Shown: piece after piece, positions 53,270-61,720 of the stretch
Position numbering within the stretch: the stretch's first letter is position 1
Layout: every line of letters begins with the position of its first letter
DNA from: Nocardioides seonyuensis
GTDB taxonomy: Bacteria > Actinomycetota > Actinomycetes > Propionibacteriales > Nocardioidaceae
Length of the DNA: 64,000 nucleotides
Reading direction: 5' to 3'
Assembly: GCF_004683965.1 (NCBI RefSeq)
Contig: NZ_CP038436.1
Coordinates: 124,001-188,000, forward strand
The notes under the pieces: model-generated
The model's input: only the letters and a program-made list of their open reading frames with translations
Told to the model about the DNA's origin: nothing
The model's database searches: none
Program-made: the position numbers and the translations under genes

Positions 53270-54406
53270 TCAGGACACCGCAACCGACTGCCGCCAGCGT
53301 TGCTCGACCCGCAGGACGAAACCCGTGCGCTCCAGCCGCCGCAGCGCAGAGTCGACGTCGCGCACGTGAGCCCTCGCGACGCGGGCGATGGAGGTCACGT
53401 CGGCGGGCTGCACGAGCGGCACTGCCTCCAGCACCCTCTGGTCGGTCGCGCTGAGCCGATCGCGGGCCTTGGGCTCCTCACGCGGAACCTCGAGCAGGTG
53501 CTCCCCCGCGGCACCCACCTGCTCGAGCACGTGGTGGCCGTTGGCCACGAGGGTCGCACCCCCGCTGCGGATCCATTCGTGCACTCCCTGCGACTGGGCG
53601 ACGGTGATGGGGCCCGGGACACCCATCACGACACGATTGAGCTCGTGCGCCCAGCTGGCGGTGTTGAGTGCGCCGCTGCGGATGGCCGCCTCGACCAGCA
53701 CCGTGCCCTGGGTGAGTGCGGCGATCAGCCGGTTGCGGGTCAGGAACCTCAACCGGGTGACGGAGGCTCCCGGTGGAGACTCCGAGACCACCGCACAGTG
53801 GCTGGCCAGGTGGGCGAGGAGCGCACGATGCTCCGCGGGATAGGCACGGTCGACCCCGCAGGCGAGGACAGCCACCGTTGCACCGCCAGCCGCCACCGCG
53901 CCCCGGTGAGCCGCCTCGTCGATGCCGAAGGCGGCCCCCGAGACGACCGCGAGCCCGGCGCGTGCGACGACCGCGGAGATGTCGTTGGCGACGGTGGTGC
54001 CATAGGTGGTGGCTGAGCGGGACCCGACCACCGCGACAGACTCGGCGAGCTCGGTCAGGGGCATCGGCCCCTTGACCCACAGGCCGATCGGGGGACCGCC
54101 CATCCCCAGCCAGTCGAGCCTGCCGTGGGTGAGGTCGTCGAGCTGGAGCGGCCATTCGGGGTCACCAGGCACCACGAAGCGGATGCCCAATGTCTGGGCC
54201 TGCTCGAGCTCGCGAGCCGGGTCGACCTCCTCCAGCCGTCGGTGGAGCTGGCTGTCGGCCTTGGGCTCGAGCTGTGCCTGGACTGCGCCGACGGCGCCGA
54301 GCTGCAGCACCAGCGAGGCGACGGTGAGGTCACCCGGCTCGGCCGCGCGGCTCAGGACCACGCGGGCCAGTCGCTCACTCTCCGAAGGCGGAACCAAGGG
54401 CGTCAC
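53270..54406 (-). CDS. dprA: DNA processing protein DprA
   Basis: DprA loads RecA on incoming single-stranded DNA in transformation. The 378-residue protein has a SAM-like N-terminal region, the Rossmann core (VAVVGSRSATTYG, SGAAFGIDEAAHRGA, TRNRLIAALTQGTVLVEA) and a C-terminal winged-helix domain (about 300-375). The GTG at 54406 overlaps the comM stop. Whether this organism is transformable cannot be judged; dprA is widely kept in non-transformable actinobacteria. Confidence 0.96.
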   Translation of the reverse strand: MTPLVPPSESERLARVVLSRAAEPGDLTVASLVLQLGAVGAVQAQLEPKADSQLHRRLEEVDPARELEQAQTLGIRFVVPGDPEWPLQLDDLTHGRLDWLGMGGPPIGLWVKGPMPLTELAESVAVVGSRSATTYGTTVANDISAVVARAGLAVVSGAAFGIDEAAHRGAVAAGGATVAVLACGVDRAYPAEHRALLAHLASHCAVVSESPPGASVTRLRFLTRNRLIAALTQGTVLVEAAIRSGALNTASWAHELNRVVMGVPGPITVAQSQGVHEWIRSGGATLVANGHHVLEQVGAAGEHLLEVPREEPKARDRLSATDQRVLEAVPLVQPADVTSIARVARAHVRDVDSALRRLERTGFVLRVEQRWRQSVAVS

Positions 54407-56019
54407 GAGGCCCTCCTCAAGATCCTGGCCGGCAACGGGTGGACCGCGTCGGTCGCGCGGAGTGCGAGTGCTGTGCGGACCTCGTCGTCGCCGGGCTGCT
54501 CGACGCCGTCGCAGTCGGCGACCGTCCACGCGAGTCGGTGGACCCGGGTCAGTCCCCTCCGGGTGATCTCTCCCGTGCTGAGCGCCTCGTCCATGAGCGC
54601 CTGCGCCGACGGCACGACCGGCCACTCCCTCGTGAGCACAGGGCCCGGCACCGCGGAGTTGAGCTGCCAGCTGCGCCCGGAGTAGCGCTGGGCCTGGACC
54701 TCGCGGGCCCGTGCGACGCGTGCTCGGATGGCCGCCGACGGCTCCGGGGGCCGCAGCGGGTCACGGCCGTGGTGGGCCCCCTGAGGAGCGACCTCCATCC
54801 AGATGTCGACGCGGTCGACCACCGGACCTGACAGCTTGCGCCCGTAGTGTCGCCGGGCCGTCTCGGGACACTCGCACGGGTCGAGGAGAGCACCGCCGCC
54901 GGCGTAGTAGTTGCCGCAGGGGCACGGGTTGGCTGCCAGCACGACGAGGCTGCGCGCTGGATAGGTGGCGCTCTCCTCGCCCCGCGCGATCGTGACCTCG
55001 CCCGACTCCAGTGGCTGGCGCAGCGCCTCGACGACGTCGGCGCGGAAGTGGGCGAACTCGTCGAGGAAGAGCACGCCGTGGTGCGCGAGGCTCACCTGGC
55101 CGGGTCGGACGCGACCTGAGCCCCCGCCCAGGACGCTGGCGCCCGACGCACCGTGGTGGGGTGCGAACCACGGCGGGCGACGGACCAGCCCCCGGCCCTG
55201 CAGGGTGCCCGCCACCGAGTGCAACGCACTCACCTCGAGCGACTGCTCGACGGTCAGGTCAGGCAGGATCGAGGGGATCCGCTCCGCCACCGAGGTCTTG
55301 CCGCTGCCACGTGGGCCCATCAACATCACCGGGTGACCGCCCGCCGCGGCCACCTCCACGGCATAGCGCACCTCCGCCAGACCGTCGAGGTCGACGAAGT
55401 CGAGCTCAGACATGCGGTCCTCGCCGCGCCACGAGGCCAGGCGGCTTGCCGACGGGCTGGCCACAGGCGGAGCGTCGGGGACCTCCTCCCCCTGGAGCTG
55501 AGCCACGACCTGCGCGAGTGAGCGCATGCCGAAGACGGTGACGCCCGGCACCAGCGCGGCCTCGTGGGCCTGCGGCTCGGGGACGAAGACGCGGGTGATC
55601 CCGTGCGACGCCGCGGCCATGACCATCGGCAGGACCCCCTGCACCGGTCGGAGCCCCCCGGAGACGGAGAGCTCGCCGATGAACAGGCTCCCCGCAAGGA
55701 GGTCGGGACCGAAGGGCACGGCACCCTTGGGGTCGGTGTCGGCCGCCTTGACGGCCAAGGCGATGGCGAGGTCCAGGTGGGTCCCGGACTTCGGCAGGTC
55801 GGCGGGTGCCAGCAGGATGGTCACCCGCTTGGTCGCCGGCCAGCTCCCGCAGTTGTTGTTGATCGCCATCCGCACGCGGTCACGCGCCTCGCTCAGGCTC
55901 TTGTCGGCCCGGCCCACCAAGGTGGTGCCGACCAGGCCGGGCGACACGTCCACCTGGACGTCGATGAGGTGGCCCTCGGCGCCGCGGAGGGCCATGGTGT
56001 GTGCCGTGGCGAAGGCCAT
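54403..56019 (-). CDS. comM: ComM/YifB family AAA+ Mg-chelatase-like helicase
   Basis: ComM is a hexameric AAA+ helicase that drives branch migration during transformation. The 538-residue protein has an N-terminal Lon-like domain (MAFATAHTMALRGAEGHLIDV), Walker A GPRGSGKTS (about 220), a Cys cluster (ANPCPCGNYYAGGG and CECPETAR) and a C-terminal Mg-chelatase domain. Its ATG overlaps the yraN stop and its stop overlaps dprA. Confidence 0.95.
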   Translation of the reverse strand: MAFATAHTMALRGAEGHLIDVQVDVSPGLVGTTLVGRADKSLSEARDRVRMAINNNCGSWPATKRVTILLAPADLPKSGTHLDLAIALAVKAADTDPKGAVPFGPDLLAGSLFIGELSVSGGLRPVQGVLPMVMAAASHGITRVFVPEPQAHEAALVPGVTVFGMRSLAQVVAQLQGEEVPDAPPVASPSASRLASWRGEDRMSELDFVDLDGLAEVRYAVEVAAAGGHPVMLMGPRGSGKTSVAERIPSILPDLTVEQSLEVSALHSVAGTLQGRGLVRRPPWFAPHHGASGASVLGGGSGRVRPGQVSLAHHGVLFLDEFAHFRADVVEALRQPLESGEVTIARGEESATYPARSLVVLAANPCPCGNYYAGGGALLDPCECPETARRHYGRKLSGPVVDRVDIWMEVAPQGAHHGRDPLRPPEPSAAIRARVARAREVQAQRYSGRSWQLNSAVPGPVLTREWPVVPSAQALMDEALSTGEITRRGLTRVHRLAWTVADCDGVEQPGDDEVRTALALRATDAVHPLPARILRRAS

Positions 56020-56432
56020 CAGCCGATCCCGCGGACGTGCTCGACCTCGATCTCGCCCCGCGGTGGCACGAGGACACCGACCATGTCGATCCGGACGTCG
56101 TCGGGATGGACCCGGTGCGCCTGCAGCCACCTCGCTCCCAGGCGGCGCAAGCGGTCGGCCTTGCGCACGTCGACGGCCTCCAGGGGCGAGCCGTAGGCGA
56201 GGGACGTGCGGGTCTTGACCTCGCAGATGACCAGGATCGGACCCTCGCGCAGGACCAGGTCGATCTCGCCGGCGTCGCAGCGCCAGTTGCGGTCGAGCAG
56301 GACCATGCCGCCGCGACACAGGTGCCGGGCTGCGATGTTCTCGCCGTAGGCGCCGAGGCGGCGCTTGTGCAGCGCAGCCGGCGAGACGGCCAGGGAAGGC
56401 GGTGTGGACGAGTTCGGAGCGGTGGCTGTCAC
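56019..56432 (-). CDS. YraN/UPF0102 endonuclease-like protein
   Basis: A 137-residue protein of the restriction-endonuclease-like fold, with LGAYGENIAARHL, DRNWRCDAGEIDLVL and ICEVKTRTS holding the conserved E-x-D...EVK core. Function is unknown. GTG 56432 is preferred over GTG 56465 because AAGGAG lies 8 bases upstream. It overlaps comM. Confidence 0.9.
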   Translation of the reverse strand: MTATAPNSSTPPSLAVSPAALHKRRLGAYGENIAARHLCRGGMVLLDRNWRCDAGEIDLVLREGPILVICEVKTRTSLAYGSPLEAVDVRKADRLRRLGARWLQAHRVHPDDVRIDMVGVLVPPRGEIEVEHVRGIG

Positions 56433-56570
56433 GGTGCGGTCTCCTTGGTAGGGAGGCACCAGCACAGCGCCAGCCGCCGACGTCCCACGTCCGTGCGGAG
56501 CGGGACCTGTGGACGACCGGGTGTGTAGGGCAGCTGTGGACGGGAACGGGCCCGCGATCCGCCCCGCGCG

Positions 56571-56879
56571 TCAGGGCTTGGGGGGGTCGATGTCCTGGTC
56601 GGCCAGCTCCTCGACGTTGACGTCCTTGAACGTCAGGACCTTCACGTTCTTGGCGAAACGCGCAGGGCGGTACATGTCCCAGACCCAGGCGTCGGCCATG
56701 GAGACCTCGAAGAACACGTCTCCGCTCTCGGCCCGCGCCTTCACGTCCACCTGGTTGCACAGGTAGAAGCGGCGGTCTGTCTCGACGACGTACTTGAAGA
56801 TGCCGACGACGTCGCGGTACTCGCGGTAGAGGGTGAGCTCCATCTCGGTCTCGTACTTCTCGAGGTCCTCGGCACTCAT
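56571..56879 (-). CDS. DUF2469 protein
   Basis: A 102-residue acidic protein (MSAEDLEKYETEMELTLYREYRDVV) of the actinobacterial DUF2469 family (Rv2901c in M. tuberculosis as I recall), always beside rnhB. It has no catalytic motif that I can see. The ATG overlaps the rnhB stop by 4 bases. The 138 bases between it and yraN show no gene. Confidence 0.93.
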   Translation of the reverse strand: MSAEDLEKYETEMELTLYREYRDVVGIFKYVVETDRRFYLCNQVDVKARAESGDVFFEVSMADAWVWDMYRPARFAKNVKVLTFKDVNVEELADQDIDPPKP

Positions 56880-57595
56880 GCGTCCTCCGTCTCGGCGTGC
56901 GCTGCCATCGGCCCCGGCGCAGGACCGCTCCCGACACTATCGACCAGGCCCGCCGCCCGGCGGACGTTCACGAACCTCATGCGGTGGACGGGCGAGGGAC
57001 CGTGCTGGGTCAGCGCGGCCGAGTGGGTCTCGGTGATGTAGCCCTTGTGGGTCCGGAAGTCGTAGGACGGCCAGGCGTCGTCGAGCTCGCACATGATCCG
57101 GTCGCGAGTGACCTTGGCGACCACTGACGCCGCGGCGATGCAGGCGGCGACACGGTCCCCCTTCCACACGGCCAGTCCCGGGACCTCGAGCCCGTCGACG
57201 GGGAACCCGTCGGTCAGGACGTAGGCGGGTCGCGTGTCCAGCCGCGCCACCGCGCGGCGCAGGGCCTCGACGTTGGCGACGTGCATGCCGAGACGGTCGC
57301 ACTCCTCGCTGTCGATCACCACGACCGACCAGGCCAGGGCGCGGCGCACGACCTGGGCGTAGACCCGCTCCCGGGCCTTCTCGGTGAGCAGCTTGGAGTC
57401 GGCCAGGCCCGGGACGATGCCGGCCTTGCCCGGTGGCAGCACGACAGCACCGGCCACCAGGGGGCCGGCGCAGGCACCTCGGCCCGCCTCGTCCACGCCG
57501 GCGATCGGGTCGAGCCCGGCGCGGCGCAACGCGCGTTCGTAGCCGTAGAGGCCCGCATCGCGGCGGACGGTCATCCCCTCCGGAAGATGTGTCAC
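56876..57595 (-). CDS. rnhB: Ribonuclease HII
   Basis: RNase HII removes ribonucleotides from DNA and RNA primers. The 239-residue protein has GVDEAGRGACAGPLVAGAVVL with the catalytic D-E pair, DSKLLTEKARE, and KVTRDRIM. GTG 57595 is preferred because GAGG lies 5-9 bases upstream; the ATG at 57574 is too close to its purine run. Confidence 0.96.
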   Translation of the reverse strand: MTHLPEGMTVRRDAGLYGYERALRRAGLDPIAGVDEAGRGACAGPLVAGAVVLPPGKAGIVPGLADSKLLTEKARERVYAQVVRRALAWSVVVIDSEECDRLGMHVANVEALRRAVARLDTRPAYVLTDGFPVDGLEVPGLAVWKGDRVAACIAAASVVAKVTRDRIMCELDDAWPSYDFRTHKGYITETHSAALTQHGPSPVHRMRFVNVRRAAGLVDSVGSGPAPGPMAAHAETEDA

Positions 57596-57602
57596 CGTGA
57601 CC

Positions 57603-58385
57603 TCACGACTTCGCGTCGGGAACGTCCTCGAAGGTCTCGGGACGTGTCTTCCAGGTGAACCTGTCGGCGGGCCAGAGCAGCACGAAGACCTTGCCCACGA
57701 CCGAGTCGGCCCGGACGAACTCGTCGCCCGGGACGCAGTCGGTCTCCCGGTCAGTGCACATGTGCTCGGAGGAGTCGGCCGAGCGCGCCCGGTTGTCGCC
57801 CATCACGAAGACGTGGCCGTCAGGAACCGGGCCGGCGGTCCAGTCCTTGTCGCAGCCGTTGACCATGGGTCCGTTGCAGGTCACGCCAGCCCGCTGGACG
57901 TAGTCGTCCTCGTCGAGAGGCTCACCGTTGACGAGCAGGCGACCCTGGTCGTCACAGCACTCGATCGTGTCGCCCGCGACTCCGATGACGCGCTTCACGA
58001 GGTGCCCACCCGTCGGGTAGAGACCGAGCTTGGTCATCACCTTGATCATCGGCGTCGCCGGCTCGGCGCCCACCCCCGAGAGCCAACCGCCCGGGTCCTC
58101 GAAGACCACGACGTCGCCACGCTCGGGCTCGCCACCGCCCCAGTAGGAGACCTTCTGCACGAGGATCCGGTCGTCGACGACCAGGCCCGGCTCCATCGAC
58201 TCCGAGGGGATGTAGAACGCCTGGATGAAGAACGTCTTGACGACGAGCGCGAGCACCAGGGCGACGCCCAGGAGCAGGATCGTCTCCTGCCACAGGGGCA
58301 GTGGCTTGCGCTTGTGCCGGGAGTGCGACGACCGCGCCTCCTCGGTCGGATCAGCGGAGGAGACGCGGTCGTCGTCGGAAGTCAC
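57603..58385 (-). CDS. lepB: Signal peptidase I
   Basis: LepB removes signal peptides at the outer face of the membrane. The 260-residue protein has one helix (about 33-55) and the catalytic S63 (PSESMEP) and K131 (LVKRVIGVAGD), with FVMGDNRARSADSS as box E. The GTG at 58385 has TACTCT 6 bases upstream and no Shine-Dalgarno site. Confidence 0.97.
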   Translation of the reverse strand: MTSDDDRVSSADPTEEARSSHSRHKRKPLPLWQETILLLGVALVLALVVKTFFIQAFYIPSESMEPGLVVDDRILVQKVSYWGGGEPERGDVVVFEDPGGWLSGVGAEPATPMIKVMTKLGLYPTGGHLVKRVIGVAGDTIECCDDQGRLLVNGEPLDEDDYVQRAGVTCNGPMVNGCDKDWTAGPVPDGHVFVMGDNRARSADSSEHMCTDRETDCVPGDEFVRADSVVGKVFVLLWPADRFTWKTRPETFEDVPDAKS

Positions 58386-58391
58386 GGGCAG

Positions 58392-58397
58392 AGAGTA
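58392..58397 (-). promoter_or_regulatory. -10 element of lepB, leaderless arrangement
   Basis: TACTCT ends 6 bases before the lepB GTG. Confidence 0.5.
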
Positions 58398-58415
58398 ACC
58401 AGTGACTGGTGGATC

Positions 58416-58766
58416 TCAGGCCTCGCGGCGCTCCTTGATCTTGGCCGCCTTGCCGCGCAGGTTGCGGAGGTAGTAGAGCTTGGCTCGACGCACGTCGCCG
58501 CGGGTCACGACCTCGATCGACTCGAAGATCGGGGAGTTCAGCGGGAAGGTGCGCTCGACGCCGACGCCGAAGGAGACCTTGCGGACGGTGAAGGTGCGCC
58601 CGACGCCCGAGCCGTGGACCCGGATCACCACTCCCTGGAAGACCTGGACGCGCGAGCGGCTGCCCTCGACGACCTTCACGTGGACCTTGACGGTGTCACC
58701 GGCGCGGAAGGCCGGGACGTCGTCGCGCTTGTGGGCGTTGCCGAGCTCGGTGATGGCATTGGTCAT
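58416..58766 (-). CDS. rplS: 50S ribosomal protein L19
   Basis: L19 (116 residues) lies at the 30S-50S interface. [42 protein letters not shown] and [20 protein letters not shown] are diagnostic. ATG with GAGGAG upstream. A 193-base leader separates it from trmD and starts with a 13-base motif shared with the rpsP promoter. Confidence 0.98.
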   Translation of the reverse strand: MTNAITELGNAHKRDDVPAFRAGDTVKVHVKVVEGSRSRVQVFQGVVIRVHGSGVGRTFTVRKVSFGVGVERTFPLNSPIFESIEVVTRGDVRRAKLYYLRNLRGKAAKIKERREA

Positions 58767-58947
58767 GATGTGCTCCTCGCGAGCGCCACAGGTCAGTCGC
58801 GGAATCGTGGATGTCGGTGCAGGCCGGCCATCGAGGTGGTCTGCCGCCGCTCCCCCTGTGGCAGGCGCGTTGCGGCAGGACTCCGGCGTGATGTCACCAC
58901 GAGTGATGACTTCCGGACGTCCCTGACCAGATGGACCAAGGAGCAAG

Positions 58948-58960
58948 TCTGCCAGAGGCT
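58948..58960 (-). promoter_or_regulatory. 13-base motif shared with the rpsP promoter
   Basis: AGCCTCTGGCAGA on the minus strand is also found at 61682-61694. Here it is followed by CT, so the -10-like hexamer is CAGACT. It begins at the trmD stop codon. Confidence 0.4.
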
Positions 58961-60132
58961 CACGTCCGCGGCGAAATCCGACGCTTGGTGAGGACCACGG
59001 CTCCCGTGGGTGCGGGCCGGTCAGGACGCAACCGGTAGCCGGCCCTCTTGTACATGCGGATGTTCTGCTGCGACCCCGTGCCCGTGAAGAGGACGAATCC
59101 CGTCGCCTCGGGCGGCGCGACGTCCTCGATGAGGGCGAGGAGGTCTCGGCCCAGCCCCCGGCCCTGCAGGTCTGGGGCGACCATGATCCGTCCGATGTCC
59201 CACTCGCCGTGGTCGACGCGCCCGCGGACCCCGCCGACGAGGCGACCGGATGCGGGGTCGCGCGCGACGTAGGTCGCCCACTCGGCGAGCCCACGGCGTA
59301 CGTCCTCGAGGCTCTCCTCGAGCGCAGGGATGGTGACCCCCGGGTTGGCCTCCAGCTCCTGCAACCAGCACGCACGCTGCAGCGTGTAGATCTCGCCGGC
59401 GTCGGCCGGGACCGCACGGCGCACCTCGAGGTCGGACAGGGCGCCGGTCGCTGCCACCGCAGCCACGAGGTCGGGGCGACGGGCAGCAGTACGACGCACG
59501 CGCTGGTCGTGGCGCCACGTCGCGATCCTCCCGTGGTCGCCGGAGAGCAGCACCTCGGGAACCTCGCGTCCACGCCAGGAGGCGGGCTTGGTGTAGACGG
59601 GGTACTCCAGCAGACCGTCCTCGTGGGACTCCTCGACCAGTGACTCGGCGTTACCCATGAAGCCGGGAAGCAGGCGCACCACGGCCTCGGTGATGGCGAG
59701 CGCCGCGACCTCTCCACCGTTGAGGACGTAGTCGCCGAGCGACACCTCACGCACCTCACCCACGGTGGCGGCGTGGTCGACCACCCGCTGGTCGATTCCC
59801 TCGTAGCGTCCGCACGCGAGGACCAGGTGCTCGCGCTTGCTGAGCTCCTGGGCCAACCCCTGGGAGAACGGCTCCCCGCTGGGCGTGGTGAAGATGATCG
59901 TCGCCCCGGCGGCGATCGCGTCGAGGGCATCCCCCCACGGCTCGGGCTTCATCACCATGCCGGCACCACCGCCGTAGGGGGTGTCATCGACGGTCCGGTG
60001 GCGGTCCTGGGTCCAGTCGCGGAGGTCGTGGACGCGCAGGTCGAGCAGCCCCTTGTCCCGTGCCTTGCCCGGGAGGCTCAGCGAGAGCGGCGCCAGGTAG
60101 TCGGGAAAGATCGTGATGACGTCGATCCTCAC
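58960..60132 (-). CDS. trmD: tRNA (guanine37-N1)-methyltransferase fused to a GNAT domain
   Basis: Residues 1-228 are TrmD, which methylates G37 next to the anticodon: [42 protein letters not shown] and the [19 protein letters not shown] motif are intact. Residues about 235-383 are a GNAT acetyltransferase, with acetyl-CoA loop QGRGLG (323-328) and the [12 protein letters not shown] tail. TrmD alone is about 230-250 residues, so the GNAT part is an in-frame fusion. GTG start overlaps the rimM stop. Confidence 0.96.
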   Translation of the reverse strand: MRIDVITIFPDYLAPLSLSLPGKARDKGLLDLRVHDLRDWTQDRHRTVDDTPYGGGAGMVMKPEPWGDALDAIAAGATIIFTTPSGEPFSQGLAQELSKREHLVLACGRYEGIDQRVVDHAATVGEVREVSLGDYVLNGGEVAALAITEAVVRLLPGFMGNAESLVEESHEDGLLEYPVYTKPASWRGREVPEVLLSGDHGRIATWRHDQRVRRTAARRPDLVAAVAATGALSDLEVRRAVPADAGEIYTLQRACWLQELEANPGVTIPALEESLEDVRRGLAEWATYVARDPASGRLVGGVRGRVDHGEWDIGRIMVAPDLQGRGLGRDLLALIEDVAPPEATGFVLFTGTGSQQNIRMYKRAGYRLRPDRPAPTGAVVLTKRRISPRT

Positions 60133-60686
60133 GAGCCGGCCTCGTCCGCGAACGGAGCGACCAGCCCGGGCCTGTCGGCGACGACGACCCGCCCGCCGGC
60201 GACGTCGACCTCCGGCACGAGCGCTGCCACGAACGGCACCAGGGCGTCGCGCCCGTCGGTGGTCCTGATGCGGAGGAGGTCCTGGGCGGCGCCGTGGACC
60301 ACGGCGGTCACCTCCCCCAGCGGGGTCCCGTCGGTGTCCTCGGCCGCGAGCCCCACGAGCTGGTGGTCGTAGTACTCGTCGGGGTCCTCCGGCTGCTCGT
60401 CGGCCGGCACCGTGGCGTGCAGGACCGTGCCGCGCGCGGCCTCGGCGGCGTTGCGATCGGTGAGCTCCTCGAACGTGACGAGCAGGGTCTGCTGGTGCCA
60501 GCGTGACCTGGTCACGGTGAGCGTCGCAGGACGGCGGTCCGCACCGGCCGGAGGTGCGGCGCGCAGGGTCGTGCCGGGCGCGAAACGGCGCTCGGGCTCG
60601 TCTGTGCGGACGTCGACGGTGACCTCTCCTCGCACCCCGTGCGGCTTGCCGATCCGACCGACCACCAGCTCGATGTCCTCACTCAC
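60129..60686 (-). CDS. rimM: Ribosome maturation factor RimM
   Basis: RimM helps 30S head assembly. The 185-residue protein begins [15 protein letters not shown] and contains YYDHQLVGL and a PRC-barrel C terminus. The GTG at 60686 has TACGCT 6 bases upstream; an earlier GTG (60716) lies inside a terminator hairpin and is unlikely. It is coupled to trmD by GTGA. Confidence 0.95.
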   Translation of the reverse strand: MSEDIELVVGRIGKPHGVRGEVTVDVRTDEPERRFAPGTTLRAAPPAGADRRPATLTVTRSRWHQQTLLVTFEELTDRNAAEAARGTVLHATVPADEQPEDPDEYYDHQLVGLAAEDTDGTPLGEVTAVVHGAAQDLLRIRTTDGRDALVPFVAALVPEVDVAGGRVVVADRPGLVAPFADEAGS

Positions 60687-60692
60687 GCTGCA

Positions 60693-60698
60693 AGCGTA
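60693..60698 (-). promoter_or_regulatory. -10 element of rimM, leaderless arrangement
   Basis: TACGCT ends 6 bases before GTG 60686. Confidence 0.5.
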
Positions 60699-60702
60699 AT
60701 GA

Positions 60703-60741
60703 CGAACGGACGCCACCCCTGTGCGGGGTGACGTCCGTTCG
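60703..60741 (-). terminator. Terminator between khpA and rimM
   Basis: A 17-bp stem with one mismatch (60703-60719 with 60725-60741) and 5-base loop, 32 bases after the khpA stop. It separates rpsP-khpA from rimM-trmD, which then has its own promoter. Confidence 0.7.
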
Positions 60742-60772
60742 GATGACGCTGTGCGGTCCGGTGGACCGGCGG

Positions 60773-61024
60773 CTACCGGCGGCGGTCGGTGTCGACGAAG
60801 TCGATCCGCGCACCGCCGCGACCTGCCAGGGCCGAGATCACGGTGCGGAACGCCGTGGCTGTCCGGCCGTTGCGGCCGATCACCTTGCCGAGGTCGTCGG
60901 GGTGCACACGAACCTCGAGGATCGACCCGCGACGCAGCTGCTTGTCGCGCACGACGACGTCGTCGGGGTTGTCGACCACGCCGCGCACGAGGTGCTCGAG
61001 GGCGTCGGGGAGCACGTCGCTCAC
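60773..61024 (-). CDS. khpA: KH-domain RNA-binding protein KhpA
   Basis: An 83-residue single KH protein with [22 protein letters not shown]. KhpA-type proteins bind RNA and affect cell division or elongation in Gram-positives. The start overlaps the rpsP stop (GTGA), the standard order. Confidence 0.95.
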   Translation of the reverse strand: MSDVLPDALEHLVRGVVDNPDDVVVRDKQLRRGSILEVRVHPDDLGKVIGRNGRTATAFRTVISALAGRGGARIDFVDTDRRR

Positions 61025-61551
61025 GCCTCGCTCTTGCCGGCGTCCTCGGCGGTGACGGTCTCGGCCGCCTCGGCCTGCTCGGCGGCGCCCTCAGGAGTCT
61101 CCGACGCGGGGACCTCAGGAGCCGACTCGGCAGCCGGAGCCGCCTCCTCGGTCTTCTCCTCGGCCTTCTTCGAGGACTTCTTGGTGACCGCAGCGCCCTT
61201 GGGCTCGCTGGCGGCCTCCTTCAGCGCCTCGTTGAAGATGTCGAGCTTGGAGCGCTTGGGCTCCTTGACCTTGAGCGTGCCCTCGGTGCCCGGCAGGCCC
61301 TTGAACTTCTGCCAGTCGCCGGTGATCTTGAGGATGGCCTCGACGGCCTCGGAGGGCTGTGCGCCCACGCCGAGCCAGTACTGCGCCCGCTCGGAGGTGA
61401 CCTCGATGAACGAGGGCTCCTCCTTGGGGTGGTACTTGCCGATCTCCTCGAGGACCTTGCCGTCGCGCTTCTTGCGGGAGTCGACGACGACGATGCGGTA
61501 CTGCGGGACCCGGATCTTGCCCAGGCGCTTCAAACGGATCTTGACGGCCAC
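61021..61551 (-). CDS. rpsP: 30S ribosomal protein S16 with a long acidic tail
   Basis: Residues 1-90 are S16 ([49 protein letters not shown]). The full length of 176 is about twice the usual 80-90; residues about 110-176 are Glu/Ala-rich. Actinobacterial S16 often has such tails. GTG start, heads rpsP-khpA. Confidence 0.97.
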   Translation of the reverse strand: MAVKIRLKRLGKIRVPQYRIVVVDSRKKRDGKVLEEIGKYHPKEEPSFIEVTSERAQYWLGVGAQPSEAVEAILKITGDWQKFKGLPGTEGTLKVKEPKRSKLDIFNEALKEAASEPKGAAVTKKSSKKAEEKTEEAAPAAESAPEVPASETPEGAAEQAEAAETVTAEDAGKSEA

Positions 61552-61679
61552 GTTTGTGGTGTCTCCTCGAAAGTTGTGGTTTGTGAGCGACCCCCGCCAG
61601 GTGGGGACCGGGTCGGGTCACTCGATGGGCGCTGTCACGGCGGGATGAGAGGGTCCCTCCGCGCAGGACACGAGGGATG

Positions 61680-61709
61680 ATTCTGCCAGAGGCTGCGTAC
61701 GACGACCAA
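61680..61709 (-). promoter_or_regulatory. Candidate rpsP promoter
   Basis: TTGGTC (-35, 61704-61709) and CAGAAT (-10, 61680-61685) are 18 bases apart on the minus strand, about 130 bases before rpsP. The spacer and -10 contain AGCCTCTGGCAGA, also upstream of rplS. Confidence 0.45.
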
Positions 61710-61720
61710 TCGGCCCCGGC

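Noticed and set aside
56465..56465. Longer yraN start at GTG 56465
   Set aside because: No ribosome site; GTG 56432 has AAGGAG at the right distance.
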